Part shown: positions 1 to 5,577 of the stretch, in pieces
Numbering within the stretch: the first letter of the stretch is position 1
Layout: each line of letters starts with the position of its first letter
Source of the DNA: Myxococcales bacterium
Lineage (GTDB): Bacteria; Myxococcota; Polyangia; Fen-1088
Length of the DNA: 5,577 bases
Direction of reading: 5' to 3'
NCBI GenBank assembly: GCA_003157315.1
Contig: PMJE01000291.1
Coordinates: 1 to 5,577, forward strand
Translations under genes and position numbers: made by a program
The notes under the pieces: model-generated
What the model was told of the DNA's origin: nothing
The model's input: the letters and a program-made list of their open reading frames with translations, nothing else
Database searches by the model: none

Positions 1-73
1 AAGGAAGTGTTCGCGCCCGCCTATGCCATGTGCATACAGAAGGTAGATCGGCACGTAACGTCCTCGTAACCAT

Positions 74-77
74 GGAG
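74..77 (+). promoter_or_regulatory. Ribosome binding site choosing the lipoprotein start
   Basis: GGAG lies six bases before the ATG at 84. It favours this start over the in-frame ATGs at 30 and 72. Starting at 84 also puts the hydrophobic signal segment close to the N terminus, as expected for a lipoprotein. Confidence 0.6.
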
Positions 78-83
78 ATAAAA

Positions 84-2519
84 ATGGCCACATCTGCTCG
101 GTTCGCTCTGCCTGCGTCTCTGTCCTTCATCACAATATCCATCCTCTGCGGCTGCAGTAGCAGCACCAACAACAATAATGCAGATGCCGCAGCAGCTTCC
201 GCCAAGATGGACGCCGCGTTCGTAACTCCAAGTGATCTCCCGCCGGGGGTCGCGTACGACTCCTCTCCAGTAATGGACAGTTCCGCAACCATGGATTCAT
301 CTCAGTCGGGCATAGATGCCCTTCTATTGGCCGATGTCGGTGTCTTGGACGTAGGGAGCGGAACCTCGAAAGATCTCGCCCTCAACGATCTGCGTTCCCT
401 AGATCTCCCGTCTGCAGATGTTTCCTCAAGTGATCTCGCTTCCAGCGGCTCCTTTGACTCGTCCGGCGCGCCAGACAGTCCGGGGGGCGACGCCCCTGCA
501 GTCCTGGGCACTGGAGGCTCTGCTGGAAGCGCGGGCGGTGCGGGCGGGGCAGGTGGGACCGGTGGAAGCGCGGGCGGTTCGTCGGCCGCCGGTACCGGTG
601 GAGCCACGGGGGCCGGAGGAACGGGCGTCTCGTCTCCACTCGTCATGACGGTCACCACGGCCTCTGATCCGGCCGTCGCAGGCCACCGCGAGCTCTACAC
701 CGTCTCGATCGGCAACGTCTCGACGCAAGCCATCGACGGCGTCAACATCGTGATGCAGGTGCCGGTGGGGCTCTCGTTCGTCTACAACAACGACGCCTAT
801 CCTCCGTCTGCGGGCTGCATCACTTGCAACGGCAATACTCAGCCCAGCTGGAATCTCGGCTCGATCCCGGCTGGTCAAACGCAAACCGTCGTGATCAACA
901 TGACGGTGAACGCGACGGTCGTTGAGGGCGCCTCGCTCAGCGTGCCCGTCACTCTCAGGGCGACCGGTCTCCTCAATCCGATCCTGGTGACGAAGACCCT
1001 CCAGGTACACGCCGCCCCGTCGGCGCAGCTGGCGTTCGGCACCGTATCGAACCCCGTGACGCCGGGCCAGGCCTTCACCCTGGACGTCGACGTCGGCCAG
1101 ATCGGCTCGGCCGCCATCACTGGCACCACGGTGACCGCCGTTCTGCCGACGGGCCTGACGGCCGGGGCGATCAGCAACGGCGGCGTACAGTCCACGCCCG
1201 GACAGATCGTCTGGACCATTGGTTCCATGGCCGTGGGACAGCTCGCACATCGAACTGTGACTGTCACGGCGGACGTGGGCGTGGCGCCGGGCAGCGTCCT
1301 GGCCGCCAGCGCCATGCTGAGCTACGACGGCGGCCTGGCCGTCGATGGAACGGCGGAGCACGTGGTGTCGGTCATTGGCGTGGCGACGCCGCTGTCATTG
1401 ACCGTGAGCGAAGTGACGAGCCCAGCCGTTCCCGGCGCCCGGGCACGTTATCGAATCCAGATCTCGAATCACGCGTCACGGGCCGTGGACGGCATTTCCC
1501 TGGTCCTTCGCACGCCGCTCGGCCTCTCGCACGTCTACAACTCGGACGCGAATCCGCAGTCGGCCGGATGCATCACCTGCGTCGAAGGCAACGAGCCCTC
1601 CTGGAACGTCGGATCGCTGGCCGCCGGCGACACGTACACGATCTCGCTCAACCCGACGGTGGTCGCCGCCGCGGTGGGAGACGGGAGCCTGATACCCGCG
1701 AACTTCACGCTGACGGCGACGGGGATGAACGCGGTCTTCGTTCAGAAGACGATCCAGGTCTTCAGCCTTCCCGGGGCCCAGCTCGTGCTCGGGACGCAAA
1801 CGGATCCCCTCCTGGCGGGTCAGGGGCTCACCTACGATCTGACCGTCGGGCAAATCGGCGCGACCGCGCTCGCGAACGCGACCTTGAGCCTGATCCTGCC
1901 CCCGGGGACCACGGCCGGCACGATCAGCGACGGCGGCACGCTAGCCGCGGGACAAGTCACCTGGGCCGTCGGAGGAATCCCCGTCGGCTCCTACTTCCAT
2001 CACACCGTCGCCGTCACGACCGACGGCACGTTGCCGGCGGGCTCGATCCTTCCGGCGCGCGCGTGGTTGACCTATGACGGCGGCGCCGAGGTGGACGCGA
2101 TGACCGAGTACGCCTTCCCGATCGTGCCGGCGGCACAGCCACTCTCGTTGTCGATCGCCACCGCGCCGACCACAGCCAAGGCAGCGACGCCGCTCATGTA
2201 CACGATGACCGTGACGAATTCGTCCGCGCGAGCGGTGAGCGGTATCTATCTCTACTTCCGCGTGCCGAAGGGGCTTAGCTGGGTTTACACGACCGACGCT
2301 GATCCGAACTCCGCGAACTGTATCACCTGCGTGGCCAACAACCTGCCGTATTGGAACCTCGGCATGCTGGCCGCCGGCGCGAGCCAGATCGTCACCCTGA
2401 ACGGCCATGTCGACGCCACCGCTCTCAACGGAAGCCTCGTCAGTGGAATCGTCGATCTCACCGCAACCGGGCTCGACGCGCTGCAGACGGTAACGACGAC
2501 GACGCCCGTGCAGCCATAG
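84..2519 (+). CDS. Surface lipoprotein with five DUF11-like beta repeats
   Basis: Predicted exported lipoprotein of 811 residues. The start at 84 has a GGAG six bases upstream; in-frame ATGs at 30 and 72 are less likely. The N terminus has a basic residue (R6), a hydrophobic stretch and a lipobox-like LCGC with the lipidated Cys at residue 24. Residues 25-141 are low complexity, rich in Ser, Asp and Ala, and residues 142-181 are Gly/Ala/Ser/Thr-rich; together they look like a flexible tether. From residue 185 come five beta-rich modules: A1 (185-314), B1 (315-435), A2 (436-565), B2 (566-685), A3 (686-811). The patterns PxGL, WxxGxxxxG and LxATG are typical of DUF11-type (PF01345-like) surface repeats. 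Each A module has CITC, at C245/C248, C496/C499 and C746/C749. No catalytic domain is visible, so an adhesive or structural surface role is inferred. The neighbouring adaptor gene is convergent, so there is no sign of an operon. Confidence 0.85.
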   Translation: MATSARFALPASLSFITISILCGCSSSTNNNNADAAAASAKMDAAFVTPSDLPPGVAYDSSPVMDSSATMDSSQSGIDALLLADVGVLDVGSGTSKDLALNDLRSLDLPSADVSSSDLASSGSFDSSGAPDSPGGDAPAVLGTGGSAGSAGGAGGAGGTGGSAGGSSAAGTGGATGAGGTGVSSPLVMTVTTASDPAVAGHRELYTVSIGNVSTQAIDGVNIVMQVPVGLSFVYNNDAYPPSAGCITCNGNTQPSWNLGSIPAGQTQTVVINMTVNATVVEGASLSVPVTLRATGLLNPILVTKTLQVHAAPSAQLAFGTVSNPVTPGQAFTLDVDVGQIGSAAITGTTVTAVLPTGLTAGAISNGGVQSTPGQIVWTIGSMAVGQLAHRTVTVTADVGVAPGSVLAASAMLSYDGGLAVDGTAEHVVSVIGVATPLSLTVSEVTSPAVPGARARYRIQISNHASRAVDGISLVLRTPLGLSHVYNSDANPQSAGCITCVEGNEPSWNVGSLAAGDTYTISLNPTVVAAAVGDGSLIPANFTLTATGMNAVFVQKTIQVFSLPGAQLVLGTQTDPLLAGQGLTYDLTVGQIGATALANATLSLILPPGTTAGTISDGGTLAAGQVTWAVGGIPVGSYFHHTVAVTTDGTLPAGSILPARAWLTYDGGAEVDAMTEYAFPIVPAAQPLSLSIATAPTTAKAATPLMYTMTVTNSSARAVSGIYLYFRVPKGLSWVYTTDADPNSANCITCVANNLPYWNLGMLAAGASQIVTLNGHVDATALNGSLVSGIVDLTATGLDALQTVTTTTPVQP
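507..626 (+). repeat. Gly-rich low-complexity linker repeat
   Basis: This stretch encodes residues 142-181 of the lipoprotein, made almost only of Gly, Ala, Ser and Thr in GG-x-x-GG patterns. A 16-base direct repeat (TGGAAGCGCGGGCGGT) occurs at 524-539 and 563-578, 39 bases or 13 codons apart. Such repeats can expand or contract by slippage without breaking frame. It probably acts as a flexible spacer between the lipid anchor and the beta modules. Confidence 0.7.
636..2516 (+). repeat. Tandem A-B protein repeat (A-B-A-B-A), about 250 residues per unit
   Basis: The mature part of the lipoprotein is built from two alternating module types. A modules start at nucleotides 636, 1389 and 2139; B modules start at 1026 and 1779. 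The conserved CITC codons start at 816, 1569 and 2319, so unit length is 753 then 750 bases. A modules share YxxDAxPxSAxCITC followed by a W-N-[LV]-G segment. B modules share QL-x-x-GT, P-x-x-x-GQ, VGQIG and a late YDGG. The copies are clearly similar as protein but diverged as DNA, which points to old duplication under selection rather than recent copying. Confidence 0.8.
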
Positions 2520-2562
2520 TCCGAGTCCGAATCGCCCTGAATTGTCGACGAGAAATCCGGCC

Positions 2563-2588
2563 GTGGCGGGGCGTGCCCTGAACGCCAC
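2563..2588 (+). terminator. Possible hairpin after the lipoprotein gene
   Basis: GTGGCG (2563-2568) can pair with CGCCAC (2583-2588), and a smaller GGGC/GCCC pair lies inside. It sits 44 bases after the lipoprotein stop codon. No T-run follows, so it is not a classical intrinsic terminator, and GC-rich DNA forms such hairpins by chance. The rest of 2520-2659 shows nothing convincing: no gene and no hydrophobic signal segment in any + frame. Confidence 0.2.
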
Positions 2589-2659
2589 CTTCCCATGATG
2601 CCTGCCCCGCAACGGAGGTCCGTCTCAGCCGGCCACACACTCAACTCAAACCGCCATAG

Positions 2660-2925
2660 GTGCCAGCAACGACCGCCGCCCCCGCGTCAGCCGGCGCTGC
2701 GCCCGCTCTCACACTCAAGGGTCCCACCATCTGGGGCATGCTGCCATGGGGGGCGTCGGAATTGGCGGCCGAATGATGTTCCCGCTCGGAATCGCCCCGT
2801 TGCTTCGCAACACCAGCATCAGGGATAACTTTGCTTTGGAAGTCGGAGCTGATCTGCTGCACGGGTGTGGTTGCGCCATCAAATACGGCCAAAGACTATT
2901 CGACGAGCACTGGCGGCCGGCTTGA
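2660..2925 (+). pseudogene. Frameshifted fragment of an outer-membrane-barrel-like protein
   Basis: Two adjoining + frames read as one plausible protein. Frame one, open from 2660 after a TAG at 2657, gives an Ala/Pro-rich stretch and then LKGPTIWGMLPWG. Frame two, beginning at the G-run 2748-2753, gives GGVGIGGRMMFPL, then RDNFALEVGADLLH, and ends at the TGA at 2923. One more G in the six-G run would join them as ...PWGGVGIGG.... The alternating Gly/aromatic pattern and the DNFALE-x-GAD segment resemble N-terminal parts of outer-membrane beta-barrel proteins common in Myxococcota. This is recognition by pattern, not by search. No signal peptide, good start or ribosome site is seen. After about 2865 the sequence stops looking barrel-like and runs into the 3' end of the opposing adaptor gene. 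It is probably a broken, truncated relic, though the frameshift alone could be a sequencing error. Confidence 0.45.
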
Positions 2926-4171
2926 ATCCACCCGGGAAAATCGCGTCGCTAATCACTAGATCGTGGGCCTGCAAGGAGCCCTCCACCACCTCGGTCTTGC
3001 TGCCGTCGGTGGTGCCCGTCTTGATCCGAACCGGGCTAGGCCGATCGTTGCGCAACACCCAAACTGTAGGTCGGTCGGGTGCCTCGTCGCTCCTACCGGA
3101 GCCGCCTGCGCGCGCGGAACCGCCCGGGCGCGGCGCTGGCCCGCCGGATGCGCCGTCGCTGCCCGAGCGGCGCCCGTGCACCACTTCGAGCTTGAGTGCG
3201 CTGACCAGATCAGGACTGGGGCGAAAATGGAGGGCCGCATTGGCCACGCGCAACACATCGTCCTTGCTGGCAAACACGAAGGCGATAGTGGCGGTCATAC
3301 CTGGCCGCAACTTGAGATCGGAGTTGTCCACGTCGATGACAGCGTTGTAGGTGACGACGTTCTGCACGGTGGTTGCAGCGTTGCGAATCTGGCGAACTGA
3401 ACCCTTGAACGGCTCCCCCGGAAAGGCGTCCACGGTGAACGTCGCCCGTATGCCCTCGCGCAACTTGCTCACATCAGCCTCTGCCACACTGGTGTCCACC
3501 TGCATCTTGCGCAAATCCTCGGCGATGACGAAGAGAACCGGCGCTTCCAGCGAGGCAGCCACGGTCTGGCCCACGTCGACGTTGCGCGAGAGCACGATTC
3601 CGTCGGTGGGCGAAACGATGTCGGTTAGGGTCAGGTTCACCTCAGCCTGGCGCAGATCGGCCAGGGTCTGTTTGACGTTGGCTCGGTCCGCCTCGACTTG
3701 GGCCAAGGACGATCCGGCGCTGGATTCGGCGGCGTCCAGGTTGGAAGCGGCGATGAGTCCATCTCTCGCGAGAAGACCTTGCCGCTTGAACTGCCGCTCG
3801 GCGAACCTGGCCACTACCTTGTCCCTATCCAGGGTGGCCTTGGCCTGGGCATAGCTGGCACGGGCGTTTTCCAGCGCGGCCTGGAACAGGCGCGGATCGA
3901 TCTTCGCAACTATCTGGCCCTTTGTTACTGTCGAGTTGAAATCAGCGTACAGTTTCAGGATCGAGCCGGACACTTGGCTGCCGACCTGCACGGTAACCAG
4001 CGCCGACAGAGTTCCGGTGGCGGTGACCTGCGCAGTGATGTGGCCGCGATCGACCGTCGCCGTCTTCCACTGCACCTTGGGCTTGGCAAAAAGCCGCGTC
4101 CCTCCGGCCAACGCCAGCCCGAGCACTATCACGCCCCAAAACTTCGTCGACCTGAGTGAACTCACACGCAT
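2879..4171 (-). CDS. Periplasmic adaptor (membrane fusion) protein of an efflux transporter, MacA/HlyD type
   Basis: It links an inner-membrane transporter to an outer-membrane channel across the periplasm. From ATG 4171 it has 430 residues: an N-terminal membrane anchor (about 11-24); the first half of the lipoyl-like domain (about 59-97, VGSQVSGSI and KGQIVAKIDP); a coiled-coil hairpin rich in Ala, Gln, Glu and Arg (about 98-183); the second lipoyl half (SPTDGIVLSRNVDVGQTV, 187-204); a beta-barrel domain with NVVTYNAVIDVDN and LRPGMTA; and a membrane-proximal domain. A Gly/Pro/Arg/Ser-rich insert (332-367) interrupts the last domain. The start is uncertain. ATG 4171 directly abuts AGGAG (4172-4176). 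GTG 4165 has the same AGGAG at a better six-base spacing. ATG 4249 has GAGGAG ten bases upstream but adds 26 polar residues unlike an adaptor N terminus. MacA genes usually precede a macB ABC transporter gene; here none follows, so the pump partner and substrate are unknown. Confidence 0.9.
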   Translation of the reverse strand: MRVSSLRSTKFWGVIVLGLALAGGTRLFAKPKVQWKTATVDRGHITAQVTATGTLSALVTVQVGSQVSGSILKLYADFNSTVTKGQIVAKIDPRLFQAALENARASYAQAKATLDRDKVVARFAERQFKRQGLLARDGLIAASNLDAAESSAGSSLAQVEADRANVKQTLADLRQAEVNLTLTDIVSPTDGIVLSRNVDVGQTVAASLEAPVLFVIAEDLRKMQVDTSVAEADVSKLREGIRATFTVDAFPGEPFKGSVRQIRNAATTVQNVVTYNAVIDVDNSDLKLRPGMTATIAFVFASKDDVLRVANAALHFRPSPDLVSALKLEVVHGRRSGSDGASGGPAPRPGGSARAGGSGRSDEAPDRPTVWVLRNDRPSPVRIKTGTTDGSKTEVVEGSLQAHDLVISDAIFPGGFKPAASARRIVFGRI

Positions 4172-4230
4172 CTCCTGCGCACTATCAATGCCCGTAGCTA
4201 ATTGCGGGATCCTCTCTCTATCGCCCTTGG

Positions 4231-4260
4231 GTGGACAACTTGCGACCATTGGATGTCCAC
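4231..4260. promoter_or_regulatory. Inverted repeat in the adaptor leader
   Basis: GTGGACA (4231-4237) and TGTCCAC (4254-4260) are perfect inverted arms separated by 16 bases. They lie 60-90 bases upstream of the preferred adaptor start. In the adaptor transcript they could form a seven-pair stem, with the alternative ATG (4249) in the loop and its GAGGAG just outside the stem. It may be an operator for a dimeric regulator, a leader hairpin, or chance. Confidence 0.35.
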
Positions 4261-4341
4261 TCCTCAGCTAAGGTTGCGACTCAGCAAAGCTGGCGGGTCG
4301 TGGCGGCCGGCAGATGTTCTGTAACCGACCCGCAACACGTG

Positions 4342-4360
4342 CTCGTGCGAGTCGCACGAG
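4342..4360. promoter_or_regulatory. Perfect 19-bp palindrome, likely regulator binding site
   Basis: CTCGTGCGAGTCGCACGAG has two perfect 9-base arms around a single central G at 4351. With no loop and no T-run it is a poor terminator, and its form suits a dimeric DNA-binding protein. It lies in the divergent region, about 84 bases upstream of the start point predicted from the sigma-54 promoter. That distance is in the range used by enhancer-binding activators. It might instead control the adaptor gene on the other strand. Confidence 0.55.
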
Positions 4361-4407
4361 ACGGTGACGGCTGACCTGCTGTCAGCGCGGTGGCGGCTAG
4401 CCTTCCG

Positions 4408-4424
4408 CTGGCACGAAGATTGAA
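4408..4424 (+). promoter_or_regulatory. Sigma-54-type (-24/-12) promoter
   Basis: CTGGCACGAAGATTGAA matches the sigma-54 consensus YTGGCACGRNNNTTGCW at every fixed position except one: the C of the -12 GC is A. The -24 GG and the -12 element have the correct 10-base spacing. Transcription would begin near 4435, leaving a leader of about 43 bases before the ATG at 4478. The leader contains a small GCGGC-AA-GCCGC inverted repeat (4438-4449 or so). The mismatch in the -12 GC could weaken the promoter. Confidence 0.55.
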
Positions 4425-4463
4425 AGGTGCCGTTGGCGGCAAGCCGCAACGAAGTATTGGGAA

Positions 4464-4470
4464 AAGGAGG
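4464..4470 (+). promoter_or_regulatory. Strong ribosome binding site of the small acidic protein
   Basis: AAGGAGG lies seven bases before the ATG at 4478, a near-perfect Shine-Dalgarno sequence and the strongest in this window. It fixes the start at 4478. The earlier in-frame GTG at 4427 has no such site and lies upstream of the predicted transcription start. Confidence 0.75.
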
Positions 4471-4477
4471 GACGACT

Positions 4478-4678
4478 ATGACGAGACAGCCAAGTGGACA
4501 GCCTATGCCGAGTGACCTGGGCCTGGGGCAAAAGCAACCCTCGGAAGGTCGCGAGGATCCGGCGCCGATCATATGGCCATGGGAAGACCCCGACGACCAA
4601 ACCCTAGTCACGGAAGAGGTGAGCGACGACCAGGTAGACGACAACATGGCGGACGAGGACTCACCATTCCCTGGTTGA
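4478..4678 (+). CDS. Small, very acidic protein of unknown function
   Basis: A 66-residue protein that I do not recognise. It contains 17 Asp/Glu against three Arg/Lys, with the acidic residues concentrated in the second half. The first half is rich in Pro, Gln, Gly and Ser. A short aromatic patch, PIIWPWEDPDD, sits mid-protein and the C terminus is SPFPG. There is no Cys, no signal peptide and no membrane segment, so it is probably cytoplasmic and largely disordered. Evidence that it is real: a near-perfect ribosome binding site, a sigma-54-like promoter 54-70 bases upstream, and an overall composition unlike a random GC-rich frame. It is divergent from the adaptor gene and convergent with the sensor kinase. 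A peptide precursor (leader plus core) or a small protein-binding regulator are possible but unsupported; no modification enzyme is visible nearby. Confidence 0.65.
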   Translation: MTRQPSGQPMPSDLGLGQKQPSEGREDPAPIIWPWEDPDDQTLVTEEVSDDQVDDNMADEDSPFPG

Positions 4679-4781
4679 CATCGTGGCGTGACAGGTTCCG
4701 CGCAGATTCCGCGCCTGCTGTGGAGCCGTCAGGCCGAATGAGAAGAGACGCGTCTGAAGCCAGCACGGGCCAGCGTTCCGT

Positions 4782-5577
4782 TCACAGCCGCGCAGGCAGC
4801 TCTACTGGTCGTCCCTCGCTGGACGGATCGTCGCAGGGCTTTGAAGAGGCAAAATCCGCGAGCACCTGAGCTATCTGTTCGATGCTCGGCGGCTTGGCGA
4901 TGTGGCGCTCGAAGCCGGCCTCGCGAGCGCGTTGCAGATCGTCGGGGAGCGCGTAGCCGCTCAATGCGACGAGAAAGGCGCCTTTGAGTGCCTCGTTGGC
5001 GCGAAAGGCGCGCGCGACATCGTAGCCGTCCATGCCCGGCAGACCAATGTCGCATAACACGACCTCCGGCCGGAAGCTGTGGGCCTTGGCCAGGCCCTCG
5101 GGTCCGTTGTAGGCCACGGCCACATCGTGTCCATCAAGCTGAAGCACCTCGCGTAGGCTGTCCGCACCGTCGATGTTGTCCTCGATAATGAGCACGCGTC
5201 GGCCAGGGTGGTCAGCGCTGCTACGGTTCATCTCGGGGGCGATGGCGCCCTCGGCCGCAAGAGGCAGGCTTACGACGAACTCAGCACCCTTGCCCAGCCC
5301 ATCGCTGTGCACGCAAACATCGCCGCCGTGGAGTTCGACCAGCCCCTTGACCAGTGCGAGTCCGAGGCCCAGCCCGCCCTTGCTCCGGTCCAGGGTGGTG
5401 TCGGCCTGCATGAAGGGCTGGAAGAGACGACCAATCAACTCTGACGGAATGCCCGCTCCAGTATCCGAGACGCGGATGACGGCTTGCCGTTTTGCCAAGT
5501 CGACCGACAGGGACACAGTGGCGCGCCCACCGTGGCCGGTGAACTTCGCCGCGTTCTGCAGCAAGTTTCCGATCACT
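4782..5577 (-). CDS. Hybrid sensor histidine kinase, C-terminal part (ATPase plus receiver domain)
   Basis: The gene runs off the right edge of the window, so the sensor and phospho-accepting His regions are missing; the visible part has about 264 residues. Counted from the edge, residues 1-106 form the HATPase domain: N box NLLQNAAKFT (4-13), G1 box DTGAGIP (38-44), F box LFQPF (51-55) and G2 box GGLGLGLALV (67-76). A short linker leads to a receiver domain (about 126-240) with the acidic pair E132/D133, phospho-acceptor D176 in CDIGLPGMDG, S206 in ALSGY and K228 in AKPP. All key residues are present, so both domains should be active. It would take ATP, phosphorylate its His, and pass the phosphate to its own receiver, probably on to a further partner. 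The first visible codon is GTG, but it lies inside the N box and is not a real start. No output domain follows; the protein ends in a short polar tail. Confidence 0.93.
   Translation of the reverse strand, partial: VIGNLLQNAAKFTGHGGRATVSLSVDLAKRQAVIRVSDTGAGIPSELIGRLFQPFMQADTTLDRSKGGLGLGLALVKGLVELHGGDVCVHSDGLGKGAEFVVSLPLAAEGAIAPEMNRSSADHPGRRVLIIEDNIDGADSLREVLQLDGHDVAVAYNGPEGLAKAHSFRPEVVLCDIGLPGMDGYDVARAFRANEALKGAFLVALSGYALPDDLQRAREAGFERHIAKPPSIEQIAQVLADFASSKPCDDPSSEGRPVELPARL

Noticed and set aside
1..83. Possible promoter or RNA gene upstream of the lipoprotein
   Set aside because: No convincing -35/-10, sigma-54 motif or RNA-like structure could be seen in this short stretch; the promoter probably lies outside the window or is unrecognisable.
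302..2612. Long open frames on the - strand opposite the lipoprotein gene, up to 311 codons
   Set aside because: They are Arg/Ala-rich with no domain pattern or ribosome site, and fit third-position GC bias of the real gene on the other strand.
2641..2892. 83-codon - strand frame starting inside the adaptor's 3' end, as if it were the next gene of an operon
   Set aside because: The translation has no transporter features, while the + strand of the same stretch gives a recognisable barrel-like pattern; no good ribosome site precedes it.
4239..4255. Sigma-54-like TGG...TTG pattern on the - strand upstream of the adaptor
   Set aside because: The spacing between the two elements is one base short and the flanking consensus bases do not match.
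4427..4477. Extended N terminus of the small acidic protein from GTG 4427
   Set aside because: It has no ribosome site and lies upstream of the transcription start predicted from the sigma-54 promoter, whereas ATG 4478 has an excellent site.
4675..4680. TTGACA resembling a -35 promoter element
   Set aside because: No matching -10 element lies 16-18 bases downstream, and no gene follows on that strand in the window.
4696..4714. Direct repeat TTCCGCGC twice, 11 bases apart, between the small gene and the kinase
   Set aside because: It is short and GC-rich in a region between two convergent genes where no promoter is needed; chance is a sufficient explanation.

Overview
This high-GC window most resembles an accessory region of a myxobacterium-like (Myxococcota) soil bacterium. 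That is an inference from three things: a lipoprotein with a Ser/Asp-rich then Gly-rich tether, a hybrid histidine kinase ending in a receiver domain, and a good sigma-54-type promoter. No ribosomal or other marker gene is present to confirm it.

Left part (84-2519, + strand): one large surface lipoprotein. It has a lipoprotein signal, a low-complexity Ser/Asp/Ala stretch, a Gly-rich linker, then five beta-rich DUF11-like modules ordered A-B-A-B-A. Each A module carries the same CITC motif, at a spacing of about 250 residues.

Middle part (2520-4171): about 140 bases follow with little content. Next comes a + strand fragment (2660-2925) that reads as part of an outer-membrane-barrel-like protein only if the frame changes at a run of six G. 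It is cut off at the 3' end of the next gene. That gene, on the - strand, is a MacA/HlyD-type periplasmic adaptor of an efflux pump (2879-4171). No transporter gene follows it in this window.

Right part (4172-5577): a divergent regulatory region separates the adaptor from a small, very acidic 66-residue protein (4478-4678, + strand). This region holds a 7-bp inverted repeat near a possible alternative adaptor start, a perfect 19-bp palindrome, and a sigma-54-like -24/-12 promoter placed correctly for the small gene. The window ends inside a hybrid sensor kinase on the - strand, of which only the ATPase and receiver domains are visible.

The most interesting unit is the palindrome, sigma-54 promoter, strong ribosome binding site and small acidic protein in a row. 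This suggests an enhancer-controlled small protein of unknown function. Linking it to the neighbouring kinase or adaptor is speculation from proximity.
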